From: Pseudaminobacter salicylatoxidans
GTDB lineage: Bacteria; Pseudomonadota; Alphaproteobacteria; Rhizobiales; Rhizobiaceae
Assembly (NCBI RefSeq): GCF_003148475.1
Contig: NZ_QGGG01000003.1
Coordinates: 1-64,000 of the forward strand
Reading direction: 5' to 3'
Length of the DNA: 64,000 nucleotides
The translations under genes and the position numbers were made by a program. Below the pieces are notes generated by a model that saw only the letters and a list, made by a program, of their open reading frames with translations, searched no databases and was not told the origin of the DNA. This document shows positions 28,895 to 37,524 of this stretch, piece after piece (the stretch's first letter is position 1; each line of letters begins with the position of its first letter).

Positions 28895-29331
28895 TCCCAC
28901 TGACCCTTTTGTCTCTTGTTGTCCGGGGACCAACCCCGTTTCCCCTTAACGAAAGCGCCAGCGTCGCTCCGGCCCATTTCCGGAACGGTCTTATCGAAGC
29001 AGATGTGCCCTTGCTGTGCTCCCATTCACGAAAGGCATCGAAAGCGATTATCGCCGTGAGGTCAAGCAAAATGGCCCGAATGAAAGCGATTTGAAAACTT
29101 CCTGCCCGAAAACCCGATCCGACGCACTTTCGTTGACGAAAGCAGTTTACGGCAAGCAAAGTTTTGCTTCGCCTTTTTTCCCGTCGCGGGGGACCATGTC
29201 CGGGTGTCAATCGTGCTGGATGGCAGTTCGTACACTGGCGCAAGAGACTCCCGAGCTTGCCCGTTCGGCACTGGTTGCGCGGCACGCAACTGCGTTTTAT
29301 GCCTCTTTATTTCCTTTTGCAGCAGGACATC
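28895..29331. other. Divergent control region between aapJ and the cystathionine beta-lyase gene
   Basis: This 437-base region must hold the aap promoter (leftward) and the lyase promoter (rightward). No gene is supported. Two 16-base perfect hairpin sequences of 7-2-7 form occur 11 bases apart: CTTTCGT-TG-ACGAAAG at 29127-29142 and AAGCAAA-GT-TTTGCTT at 29154-29169. The second is followed four bases later by six T residues. A third short palindrome GCGAT-T-ATCGC lies near 29044-29054. I could not recognise a sigma-54 or NtrC site with confidence. Confidence 0.45.
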
Positions 29332-30504
29332 ATGGCCAAGCGAGATTTCACCAATACAGGCATCAACACGCGGCTCGCCCATGTCGGCAACGATCCGCGC
29401 GACTTTCATGGCTTCGTCAACCCGCCCGTGGTTCACGCCTCGACAGTGCTTTTTCCCGACGCCGCGACCATGGCCGGTCGCGCGCAGAAATACACCTACG
29501 GCACGCGCGGCACGCCCACCACGGATGCACTGGCGGCCGCGATCGATTCGCTGGAAGGGTCGGCCGGCACCATCATGGTGCCTTCGGGGCTGGCGGCCGT
29601 GACCGTGCCGTTGCTGGCATTCCTTTCGGCCGGCGATCACGCGCTGATCGTGGATTCGGTCTACGGGCCGACACGCCATTTCGCCGACACCATGCTCAAG
29701 CGCCTGGGCATCGAAATCCAGTATTACGATCCGCATGTCGGCGGCGGCATCGCCGCGCTGATGAAGCCCAACACCAAGGTGGTGTTCACCGAGTCGCCCG
29801 GCTCCAACACCTTCGAAATGCAGGACATTCCCGCCATCGCCAAGGCGGCGCATGCCGGCGGCGCGGTGGTGATGATGGACAACACCTGGGCCACGCCGCT
29901 CTATTTCAAGCCGCTCGATCATGGCGTCGACATCTCGATCCATGCCGCCACGAAGTATCCGGCCGGCCATTCCGACGTGCTGCTCGGCACCGTTTCGGCC
30001 AACGCGGCCTGCTGGGAGCGGCTGCACGAGGGTTTCCTTACGCTTGGCGCCTGCCCCGCGCCAGACGACGTCTATCAGGTGCTGCGGGGCCTGCGCACCA
30101 TGGGCGTGCGGCTGGAGCGGCACGAGCAAAGCACACTGGAAATCGCCCGCTGGCTGGAAAAACAGCCCGGCGTGGCGCGCGTGCTACATCCCGGTCTGGA
30201 GAGCCATCCCGGCCATATGTTGTGGAAGCGTGATTTCTGCGGCTCCAGCGGCATCTTCTCGGTCGTGCTCGACGGCGGCGGCCAGAGCCAGGCCCACGCC
30301 TTCCTCGACGCGCTGGAAATCTTCGGCCTCGGTTATTCCTGGGGCGGCTATGAAAGCCTCGCAGTGCATGTCTATCTCGGCGACCGCACGATCGCCAAGG
30401 GGCCTTACGAGGGCCCGCTGATCCGCCTCCAGATCGGCCTGGAAGATGTCGAGGACATCAAGAACGACATCGCGCGCGGCCTGAAGGCTGCGAGCGCGGT
30501 TTAG
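29332..30504 (+). CDS. metC: Cystathionine beta-lyase (MetC-type PLP enzyme)
   Basis: A 390-residue enzyme of the Cys/Met-metabolism PLP family. It cleaves cystathionine to homocysteine, pyruvate and ammonia. The PLP Lys is residue 208 in SIHAATKYPAGH, preceded by the Asp/aromatic block MMDNTWATPLYFKP. YTYGTRGTPT near residue 55 binds the cofactor phosphate of the neighbouring subunit. The beta-lyase group is favoured over gamma-synthases by KYPAGHSDVLLG and by the C-terminal GYSWGGYESLAV. I chose the ATG at 29332 because the family N-terminus begins there (DFTNTGINTRLAHVG). It is divergent from aapJ. Confidence 0.92.
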   Translation: MAKRDFTNTGINTRLAHVGNDPRDFHGFVNPPVVHASTVLFPDAATMAGRAQKYTYGTRGTPTTDALAAAIDSLEGSAGTIMVPSGLAAVTVPLLAFLSAGDHALIVDSVYGPTRHFADTMLKRLGIEIQYYDPHVGGGIAALMKPNTKVVFTESPGSNTFEMQDIPAIAKAAHAGGAVVMMDNTWATPLYFKPLDHGVDISIHAATKYPAGHSDVLLGTVSANAACWERLHEGFLTLGACPAPDDVYQVLRGLRTMGVRLERHEQSTLEIARWLEKQPGVARVLHPGLESHPGHMLWKRDFCGSSGIFSVVLDGGGQSQAHAFLDALEIFGLGYSWGGYESLAVHVYLGDRTIAKGPYEGPLIRLQIGLEDVEDIKNDIARGLKAASAV

Positions 30505-30633
30505 AAGCGGCGCTCCTTTCCGCAGCGGGCGGCATCTTCGAACCATGCTGCCCGCTGTTTCCTTTGGTCATGCTCGTGTTTCTTGCATTCGGCTCTTGCC
30601 ATTGCGAGATGCAAACCCTATGGACAGCACGAC

Positions 30634-30710
30634 CGGAGTGTAGCGCAGCCTGGTAGCGCACCTGATTTGGGATCAGGGGGTCGCAGGTTCGAATCCTGCC
30701 ACTCCGACCA
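30634..30710 (+). tRNA. tRNA-Pro (TGG)
   Basis: Acceptor stem CGGAGTG pairs with CACTCCG, discriminator A, encoded CCA. The anticodon stem CCTGA/TCAGG encloses TTTGGGA with anticodon TGG. The T arm GCAGG-TTCGAAT-CCTGC is intact. The gene is 77 nucleotides. Confidence 0.97.
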
Positions 30711-30732
30711 CCGCAGGATTGCTGAGGAAACG

Positions 30733-31038
30733 ATGTCCGCGCGCATTTACAGTCCCGCCAAGACGGCCATGCAGTCGGGTAAGGCCAAGACCGGTAACTG
30801 GGTGCTCGAATATGACCCGGCCATTCCCCGCAAGATCGATCCGCTGATGGGCTATACCAGTTCGCGCGACATGAAGAGCCAGATTCGCCTGACCTTCGAA
30901 ACCAAGGAAGAGGCGATCGCCTATGCCGAGAAGTACGGCATCGACTATCGTGTGCAGGAACCCAAGGAAGCCAAGCGGCGACAGATTTCCTACTCGGACA
31001 ATTTCCGGTATGACCGCAAGACGCCCTGGACGCACTGA
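30733..31038 (+). CDS. Complex I accessory subunit of NDUFS4 (18-kDa) type
   Basis: A 101-residue protein of the ETC complex I subunit family. It is the alphaproteobacterial relative of mitochondrial NDUFS4, which binds the peripheral arm of NADH:quinone oxidoreductase. Typical blocks are ARIYSPAKTAMQSG, WVLEYDP, PLMGYTSSRDMKSQIRLTF, EEAIAYAEKYGIDY and the C-terminal NFRYDRKTPWTH. The ATG at 30733 has GAGGAAA just upstream. The gene sits between tRNA-Pro and tRNA-Arg, far from any nuo operon, as usual in rhizobia. Confidence 0.93.
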   Translation: MSARIYSPAKTAMQSGKAKTGNWVLEYDPAIPRKIDPLMGYTSSRDMKSQIRLTFETKEEAIAYAEKYGIDYRVQEPKEAKRRQISYSDNFRYDRKTPWTH

Positions 31039-31073
31039 GTTCCGCTCGCTGCATCCCGGCCGCCAACAGTTGT

Positions 31074-31150
31074 GGTCCCGTAGCTCAGCTGGATAGAGCA
31101 CCGGCCTTCTAAGCCGATGGTCGCAGGTTCGAATCCTGCCGGGATCGCCA
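31074..31150 (+). tRNA. tRNA-Arg (TCT)
   Basis: Acceptor stem GGTCCCG pairs with CGGGATC (one G-T wobble), discriminator G, encoded CCA. The anticodon loop CTTCTAA carries TCT. The D arm GCTCAGCTGGATAGAGC and T arm GCAGG-TTCGAAT-CCTGC are intact. The gene is 77 nucleotides. Confidence 0.97.
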
Positions 31151-31374
31151 CAGATTCTTCTAAACATTTGAATTTATAGCACTTCACCCTCCTCACCTGG
31201 CGGCGCTTTAGGTGCGTCGCAGCGTGTCCGTCATCGTCAACGATGACACGCATGCGAACATATCAGCAGGCCAAAAAGTCGCGGGATGTACGGATAAGCT
31301 GTACGAGGGTTAAGATATATATTATATGCATCTTTAGTGTCTATCTTTCCTTGCATCCGCGGCGGGAGCGTGAA

Positions 31375-31524
31375 ATGAGCAACAATCATTCTTCGAACAG
31401 ACAGGTCACGACGACGGCCCATGCGGCCAGCGGCGGGGATGGCGGCAGCACCCTTCTGCCAATGCTGCTCGGGGGACTGGTGCTGATTGTGATTGGCGCG
31501 ATCGTCGTGATGACGTTCGTCTAG
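31375..31524 (+). CDS. Small single-span membrane protein
   Basis: A 49-residue protein with a polar, Ser/Thr/Asn/Gly-rich N-terminus (residues 1-26) and one membrane helix (about 27-48, LLPMLLGGLVLIVIGAIVVM). The ATG at 31375 is preceded by GGGAGCG. The upstream region is AT-rich (31308-31335), which fits a promoter. No family recognised. The clear amphipathic division and the well-placed ribosome binding site support real coding. Confidence 0.6.
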   Translation: MSNNHSSNRQVTTTAHAASGGDGGSTLLPMLLGGLVLIVIGAIVVMTFV

Positions 31525-31588
31525 CTCCAGGACTGGCGTCAATCCTGCCCGGACATCCAACCCGAGCGGAAGCGGATACATCCTGCCC

Positions 31589-32290
31589 TCACAGGTCGAA
31601 TTCGCCCTGCCCTTCGTCCATGGCGTTCAGGATTTCTCCCGCCAGGGCACGGGTGATGCGGGTCTTCTGTTCCAGGCCGGCCTGATCCAGCCGCGCCACG
31701 ACGCTCATAGCGGTGGACAGCGACCGTTCGATGCGGCGCACCAGATATTGCACCACTGCGGGGTCCACCTCGACCTGACGGTCAGCAAACAGCTTGGTGA
31801 TGACGCCGGCCAGAAGCAGGTCATCGGGTTCGTCGATTTCTACCGTTGCCGCAGCTTTCAGCCGCGACGCGAGGTCCGGCAGAGTCACGCCCCAGGCGGA
31901 CGGGAACCGTCGTGCCGTCAGGAGCAGGAAGGAACCGGCGCCGCGAATCTGGTTGATGAGATGGAACAGACCGTTCTGATCGAGAGGTCCGAGATCGGCG
32001 TCGTCGATCAGCACCGGGCGGGTCGCATCGAGCGTCGGCAGATGCGTCTCGATGTCGGTTCCCTTGAGCGTCACCGCTGCGGACATGTTGCGCCAGATGC
32101 TTGCCAGATGCGTCTTGCCTGCTCCGGCCGGGCCCGCGAGCACGACCACGGGCGCGGGCCAGTCCGGCCAGCGGTCCACCAGCGCGACCGCCTGCGCATT
32201 GGCCTGCGACACGACGAGATCGTCACGGGAAAAGCCCGGTGTATGGCCGAGATCAAGCGGCAACTGGCGCGGTGTTTCCGGTTCGCGCAT
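31589..32290 (-). CDS. hdaA: DnaA-related replication regulator HdaA
   Basis: A 233-residue AAA+ protein related to DnaA domain III but lacking the DNA-binding domain. It stimulates hydrolysis of DnaA-ATP after initiation, together with the beta clamp. The N-terminal clamp-binding motif QLPLDL is at residues 9-14, Walker A GPAGAGKT at 53-60, and the Walker B region reads PVLIDDADLG. The next gene upstream on the same strand encodes the AI-2E-family permease (12 bases), an order conserved in alphaproteobacteria. The length is normal for HdaA. Confidence 0.93.
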   Translation of the reverse strand: MREPETPRQLPLDLGHTPGFSRDDLVVSQANAQAVALVDRWPDWPAPVVVLAGPAGAGKTHLASIWRNMSAAVTLKGTDIETHLPTLDATRPVLIDDADLGPLDQNGLFHLINQIRGAGSFLLLTARRFPSAWGVTLPDLASRLKAAATVEIDEPDDLLLAGVITKLFADRQVEVDPAVVQYLVRRIERSLSTAMSVVARLDQAGLEQKTRITRALAGEILNAMDEGQGEFDL

Positions 32291-32302
32291 TATCCTACGA
32301 AT

Positions 32303-33475
32303 TCATGACTTGGTTTTGCTGCGGTTGCTCTTGGCATGTGCCGTCGCGCCATCAGGCGCTTCGGCGTGCCCCTTATAGAGCGGCGAATCCAGATAGCGCG
32401 AAATGGCGAAGCGCACCAGCACCGCGATTGCCGCCGCGGCGGGAACGGCGATGAGCAGGCCCACGAAGCCGAACAGCGCACCAAAGGCGAACAGCGCAAA
32501 CATCAGCCAGACGGGATGCAGGCCCACGCTTTTGCCCACCAGGCGCGGTTGCAGAATGTTGCCCTCGATGAACTGGCCGATGAAGAAGACAGCCGCCACC
32601 GCCACGATCCAGAGCCAGTCCGGCCAGAACTGCACGAAGGCAAGCCCCACCGAAAGCACCAGCCCCGTCAGCGAGCCGACATAGGGAATAAAGCTGATAA
32701 GTCCCGCGAACAGGCCGATCAGCACACCGAACTTCAACCCGGTCAGCGTCAGGCCTATTGCGTACATCAGCCCGAGTACAAGGCAGAGCGTGCCCTGCCC
32801 ACGCACGAACCCGGCGGTCGCCACATTGATCTCGGAAGCAAGCTGACGAACCGTATCGACATAGTCGCGCGGCACCCAGCTATCCACCGTGGCGACCATG
32901 CGATCCCAGTCGAGCAGCATGTAGAAGGCCACCACCGGCGTCACCACGAACAGGCTGGCGATGGAAAACAGCGCTATACCCGAACTCCAGATCGACTGGA
33001 AAACCGTCGTCAGGAAGCCGAAGCCGGTGGTCAGCAGCGAGTTCAATCCCTCGCGCAGGCTGTTGGCATCCACCCCGAAGCGCTGCTCGATCCATTTCGG
33101 GTCGTAGCTGGTGATAAGCCCCTGAAGCTGGGTCAGGTATTCCGGTAGCTTGGCAATGAAATCGGTGAGCTGGGACGCCAGGATCGGTATGAGGATGACC
33201 AGCCCCAGCACCAGCACGATGAGGAAGGCAATGAGGATCAGCACTGTCGCGGCGATGCGGGAGAAGCCCAGCCGCTGCAACCTGTCGGCGACGGGATCGA
33301 GGAAATAGGCCAGCACCATGCCGGCCACGAAGGGCAGAAGTATGCTGCTGAAAAGATAGATGAACAGCGCCAGCACCAGCGCGCCGAGGATCCAGAAACG
33401 GATGTGCCAGCGGAACGCGGCCGCCGCCACGTCCTCCTGAGTCACCTTAACTGTCTGGAGTTCTTCCTTCGCCAT
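32303..33475 (-). CDS. AI-2E-family (PerM-type) transporter
   Basis: A 390-residue polytopic membrane protein of the AI-2E/PerM family. It begins with a paired helix region (FWILGALVLALFIYLFSSI then LPFVAGMVLAYFLDPVADRL). A soluble segment of about 60 residues follows, then a C-terminal set of helices with PYVGSLTGLVLSVGLAF and the family block IEGNILQPRLVGKSVGLHPVWLMF, shown here as two parts of one motif. Members export small molecules or act as sodium antiporters; the substrate here is unknown. Its start overlaps the end of the phosphatidyltransferase gene by 29 bases, which indicates one operon with hdaA. Confidence 0.9.
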   Translation of the reverse strand: MAKEELQTVKVTQEDVAAAAFRWHIRFWILGALVLALFIYLFSSILLPFVAGMVLAYFLDPVADRLQRLGFSRIAATVLILIAFLIVLVLGLVILIPILASQLTDFIAKLPEYLTQLQGLITSYDPKWIEQRFGVDANSLREGLNSLLTTGFGFLTTVFQSIWSSGIALFSIASLFVVTPVVAFYMLLDWDRMVATVDSWVPRDYVDTVRQLASEINVATAGFVRGQGTLCLVLGLMYAIGLTLTGLKFGVLIGLFAGLISFIPYVGSLTGLVLSVGLAFVQFWPDWLWIVAVAAVFFIGQFIEGNILQPRLVGKSVGLHPVWLMFALFAFGALFGFVGLLIAVPAAAAIAVLVRFAISRYLDSPLYKGHAEAPDGATAHAKSNRSKTKS

Positions 33476-34004
33476 AACCGTTCATGTGCCTCAGCCAGTC
33501 CACGAGATAGGCCGCAGCCGAAGCAGCGGTCAAGAGGCCGGTCGCCAATATCAGCGCCAGCCGGATCGCGCTGTAATGTATTCCGAAGGCCAGTTCGGCC
33601 AACACGAAGCCGGCCAGGACGATCTGCGCGGCGGTGTTTACCTTGGACACCAATAGCGGGCGCATCGTGACTGGGTTGGCCATGACGGTCGCCAAAAGCA
33701 CGCCACCGACGATCAGCGCATCGCGCGACACGACTAGTATGACCAGCCACAGCGGCAGTTCGTTCATATAGCCGAGCACGATGAAGACGCTGACCAGAAG
33801 CAGTTTATCGGCGATGGGATCCAGATAAGCGCCAAGCGCGGTGCGCTGATTGAACCGGCGCGCGACGAAGCCGTCGACCGCGTCCGATATGCCGGCGATC
33901 ACGAAGCCCGCGAACGCCCAGCCGGCATCGCCGACCAGCAGCGCATAGATCACGCCCGGCACCAGCAGGAACCGCACCATCGTGATCATGTTGGCGACCG
34001 TCAC
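33447..34004 (-). CDS. CDP-alcohol phosphatidyltransferase
   Basis: A 185-residue membrane enzyme that transfers a phosphatidyl group from CDP-diacylglycerol to an alcohol. The signature D-G-x2-A-R-x8-G-x3-D-x3-D is complete (DGFVARRFNQRTALGAYLDPIAD). I chose the GTG at 34004 (MTVANMITMVRF) because AAGGAG lies ten bases upstream and the family N-terminus starts here; an ATG at 34052 would add 16 polar residues. It is similar to PgsA or to bacterial CDP-alcohol cardiolipin synthases. A second, more typical PgsA is encoded at 45188-45778, so this copy may have a different alcohol substrate. Confidence 0.88.
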   Translation of the reverse strand: MTVANMITMVRFLLVPGVIYALLVGDAGWAFAGFVIAGISDAVDGFVARRFNQRTALGAYLDPIADKLLLVSVFIVLGYMNELPLWLVILVVSRDALIVGGVLLATVMANPVTMRPLLVSKVNTAAQIVLAGFVLAELAFGIHYSAIRLALILATGLLTAASAAAYLVDWLRHMNGYGEGRTPDS

Positions 34005-34228
34005 CGCACCCCGTCTCCTTCTCTCCAAGCCCGTTACATGGGCAAAACGCACACGTGCTACAAGATATGCGCGCCATCCACCCGCTCTCCACGGTTTTCC
34101 GCCGCAAATGGCGGCCTTCCATGCCGCAATCCTTGCGAGGCGGGTCCGTTCATGCGAAGAGCCGCACTATCTCATATCATGGAGGCCGCGCAGCGCGCGC
34201 CTGACCGTAACGACCAGAGGAATCGCCC

Positions 34229-35289
<1,061 letters not shown>

Positions 35290-35293
<4 letters not shown>

Positions 35294-35994
35294 ACCCGCG
35301 CAAGCGCACCGTCATCCTGATTTCGGGGCGCGGCTCCAACATGGCCGCGCTGATCGAGGCGGCGGACGACAGCAGCTTTCCGGCGAAGATCGTCGGTGTG
35401 ATTTCCGACAAGGCGGAGGCAGCAGGCCTTGGCCTTGCCGCATCCAACGGCATCGCCACACGCGTGGTCGCGCGCGGCGACTTCGCCAGCAAGGATGCCC
35501 ATGACGCTGCAATCGATGCGGCTCTCAGGGAGTTCGGCGCCGAGATCGTCTGCCTCGCCGGCTATATGCGCCTGCTGACCAACGGCTTCGTCGAAAAGTG
35601 GCAGGGCCGGATGATCAATATCCACCCTGCCCTGCTGCCGCTGCTCAAAGGGCTGGACACCCACCAGCGCGCGCTGGACGCCGGCCTGCGCATCCATGGT
35701 TGCACGGTGCATTTCGTGACGGCGGCGATGGATGACGGCCCGATCATCGCGCAATCGGCGGTGCCGGTTCTGACCGGCGACGACGAGAAGGCCCTTTCGG
35801 CCCGCGTGCTGGGTGCCGAGCATGCGCTGTACCCGATGGCGCTCAGGCTGGTGGCCGAAGGCAAGGCACGCATGGAAGGCGGCAGGACCGTTTTCAGCGG
35901 CTTCGAGGCTCCCAACCATAACGGTCTCGTCACGTCTCCCGGCCCGTCGAGCGATCCGGTCGACCTTGAGGCGCTGGCCCGCTTCACGCCTTAA
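35290..35994 (+). CDS. purN: Phosphoribosylglycinamide formyltransferase
   Basis: Transfers a formyl group from 10-formyltetrahydrofolate to GAR in purine synthesis. The substrate loop [14 protein letters not shown] lies at the N-terminus. The folate and catalytic region reads LAGYMRLL, then [20 protein letters not shown] (catalytic Asn and His) and [16 protein letters not shown] with the catalytic Asp. It is translationally coupled to purM by ATGA. The length of 234 residues is slightly longer than E. coli PurN because of a C-terminal extension. Confidence 0.98.
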
Positions 35995-36039
35995 AGGCCC
36001 CGCCCTAACTTATCGGAGGCTGCGGGTCCGGAGCGCCGC

Positions 36040-36558
36040 ATGAAGAAGGAACTGCTTCTCCTGCGTCACGCCAAATCGAGCTGGGACGACCCCAGGCTCG
36101 AGGACTTCGACCGCCCGCTTGCACCGCGCGGCCGTGCCGCAGCGCCCTTGATCGGCCGGTTTCTGGAGGAACGACACTGGCGGCCGCTCATGGCGCTGGC
36201 CTCATCGTCCGCACGAACCCGCGAGACATGGGAACTGGTGTCATCCCGTTTTGCCCACGCTCCCAGCCCCACATTCCGCGACTCGCTCTATGAAGCTTCG
36301 GCAGAGCAGCTTCTGGCCGAGTTGCGCCACACGCCCGAAATCGTCGGCACATTGCTCGTCCTCGGCCACAATCCGGGGCTGGAGGAATTTGCATTGCGGC
36401 TGGCCGGCGAAGGTTCCGACACCGGAGCGCTCGGGCAGATGCGCAAGAAATTCCCAACCGCCGGGCTGGCGCATTTCGAATTTACCGGGCGGTGGGAGGC
36501 ATTGCAGTTCGGGGCCGCCCGTCTCACCCATTTCCTGCGGCCGAAGGACCTCGCCTGA
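36040..36558 (+). CDS. SixA-type histidine phosphatase
   Basis: A 172-residue phosphohistidine phosphatase of the RHG superfamily, SixA branch. The catalytic N-terminal motif is LLLRHAKSSWDDP (phospho-accepting His), followed by DFDRPLAPRGRAAAPLIG. The second conserved His is in LVLGHNPGLEEFALRL. SixA proteins remove phosphate from histidine phosphotransfer proteins, in E. coli from the nitrogen phosphotransferase system. The target here is unknown. It is 45 bases downstream of purN and convergent with the CDF exporter gene, with six bases between. Confidence 0.9.
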   Translation: MKKELLLLRHAKSSWDDPRLEDFDRPLAPRGRAAAPLIGRFLEERHWRPLMALASSSARTRETWELVSSRFAHAPSPTFRDSLYEASAEQLLAELRHTPEIVGTLLVLGHNPGLEEFALRLAGEGSDTGALGQMRKKFPTAGLAHFEFTGRWEALQFGAARLTHFLRPKDLA

Positions 36559-36564
36559 CGGAGA

Positions 36565-37461
36565 TCAGTGAATGGTTTCCACGGGATGGCAGTTTTCCCG
36601 CTCCATCTGCAAGGTGGTGTGATGCAGGTCGAATTTTCCGCGCAAGCTTGCCTCGATAGCCTGACGCACCGCGTCCGGGTCCGCGCCATCGGAGAGTACG
36701 GCATGCGCGGTGAGCGAAGGCTTGTTTTGCGTGATCGCCCAAAGATGCAGGTCGTGCACGGATGCCACGCCGGGAACCTCGGCAATCGCCGTTTCCACAT
36801 CCTCCAGGGCCATGCCGGGCGGAACGCCTTCCAGCAGGATGTTGATGCATTCCTTGAGCAACCCCCAGGTGCGCGGAAACACCATGAAGCCGATGCCGAC
36901 CGCAACAAGGGAATCGACCCATTGCCAACCCGTCAGCCAGATAACCAGCGCGCCCGCGATCACGCCGAGCGAACCGAGCATGTCGGCCCAGACTTCGAGA
37001 TAGGCCCCCTTTACATTGAGGCTTTCGTCCTTGTGGCCGGTCAGCAGGCGCATCGAGGCCAGGTTGACGAGCAGGCCGACGACCGCGACCGCCAGCATGC
37101 CCAGCGAGGCAATCTGTTGCGGCTCGAACAGCCGCGCATAAGCCTCGTAGAGAATGTAAAAGGCGACGCCGAGCAGGATCAGCGCATTGAACGCCGCCGC
37201 CAGTATCTCAAAGCGGGCATAGCCGTAAGTGCGCAGAAGATCGGCAGGCCGGCGCCCGACACGAATGGCCAACAGTGCGATAGCCAACGCCATGGAATCG
37301 GTCAGCATGTGCATGGCATCGGAAATCAGCGCCAGACTGCCCGTCACGATGCCGCCGATCACTTCGACCAGCACGAAGAAGAAGGTGAGGGCAAGCGCTA
37401 TCCGCAAGCGGGTGGCGGGAGTATCGCCGATATCGTGGTCGTGCTGATGGCTTGCGCTCAT
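36565..37461 (-). CDS. Cation diffusion facilitator (CzcD/ZitB-like metal exporter)
   Basis: A 298-residue inner-membrane metal/proton antiporter with six helices and a C-terminal cytoplasmic metal-binding domain (from about residue 215, ending CHPVETIH). The transport site is H51-x3-D55 in helix 2 (SDAMHMLTD) and E156-x3-D160 in helix 5 (YLEVWADMLGS). The N-terminus carries HQHDHD. Zinc, cobalt or cadmium are plausible substrates. The glutamate in place of the usual helix 5 histidine may shift metal choice; this is inference. Confidence 0.92.
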   Translation of the reverse strand: MSASHQHDHDIGDTPATRLRIALALTFFFVLVEVIGGIVTGSLALISDAMHMLTDSMALAIALLAIRVGRRPADLLRTYGYARFEILAAAFNALILLGVAFYILYEAYARLFEPQQIASLGMLAVAVVGLLVNLASMRLLTGHKDESLNVKGAYLEVWADMLGSLGVIAGALVIWLTGWQWVDSLVAVGIGFMVFPRTWGLLKECINILLEGVPPGMALEDVETAIAEVPGVASVHDLHLWAITQNKPSLTAHAVLSDGADPDAVRQAIEASLRGKFDLHHTTLQMERENCHPVETIH

Positions 37462-37492
37462 TGCAATTCTCTTGCGCGGAATGCGATAACGC

Positions 37493-37511
37493 GGCTGCGC
37501 GTTGCGCAGCC
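37493..37511 (-). other. GC-rich hairpin between the molybdopterin oxidoreductase and CDF genes
   Basis: A perfect 8-bp stem GGCTGCGC / GCGCAGCC with a 3-base loop lies 14 bases past the molybdopterin oxidoreductase, in the 63-base gap upstream of the CDF gene. There is no T run, so it may be a weak pause or stability element. Confidence 0.35.
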
Positions 37512-37524
37512 ACAGGGTCGGGAT

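Noticed and set aside
29127-29331. SAM riboswitch before the metC-like gene
   Set aside because: The hairpins present do not match the conserved core of SAM-II or other SAM riboswitches that I could recognise.
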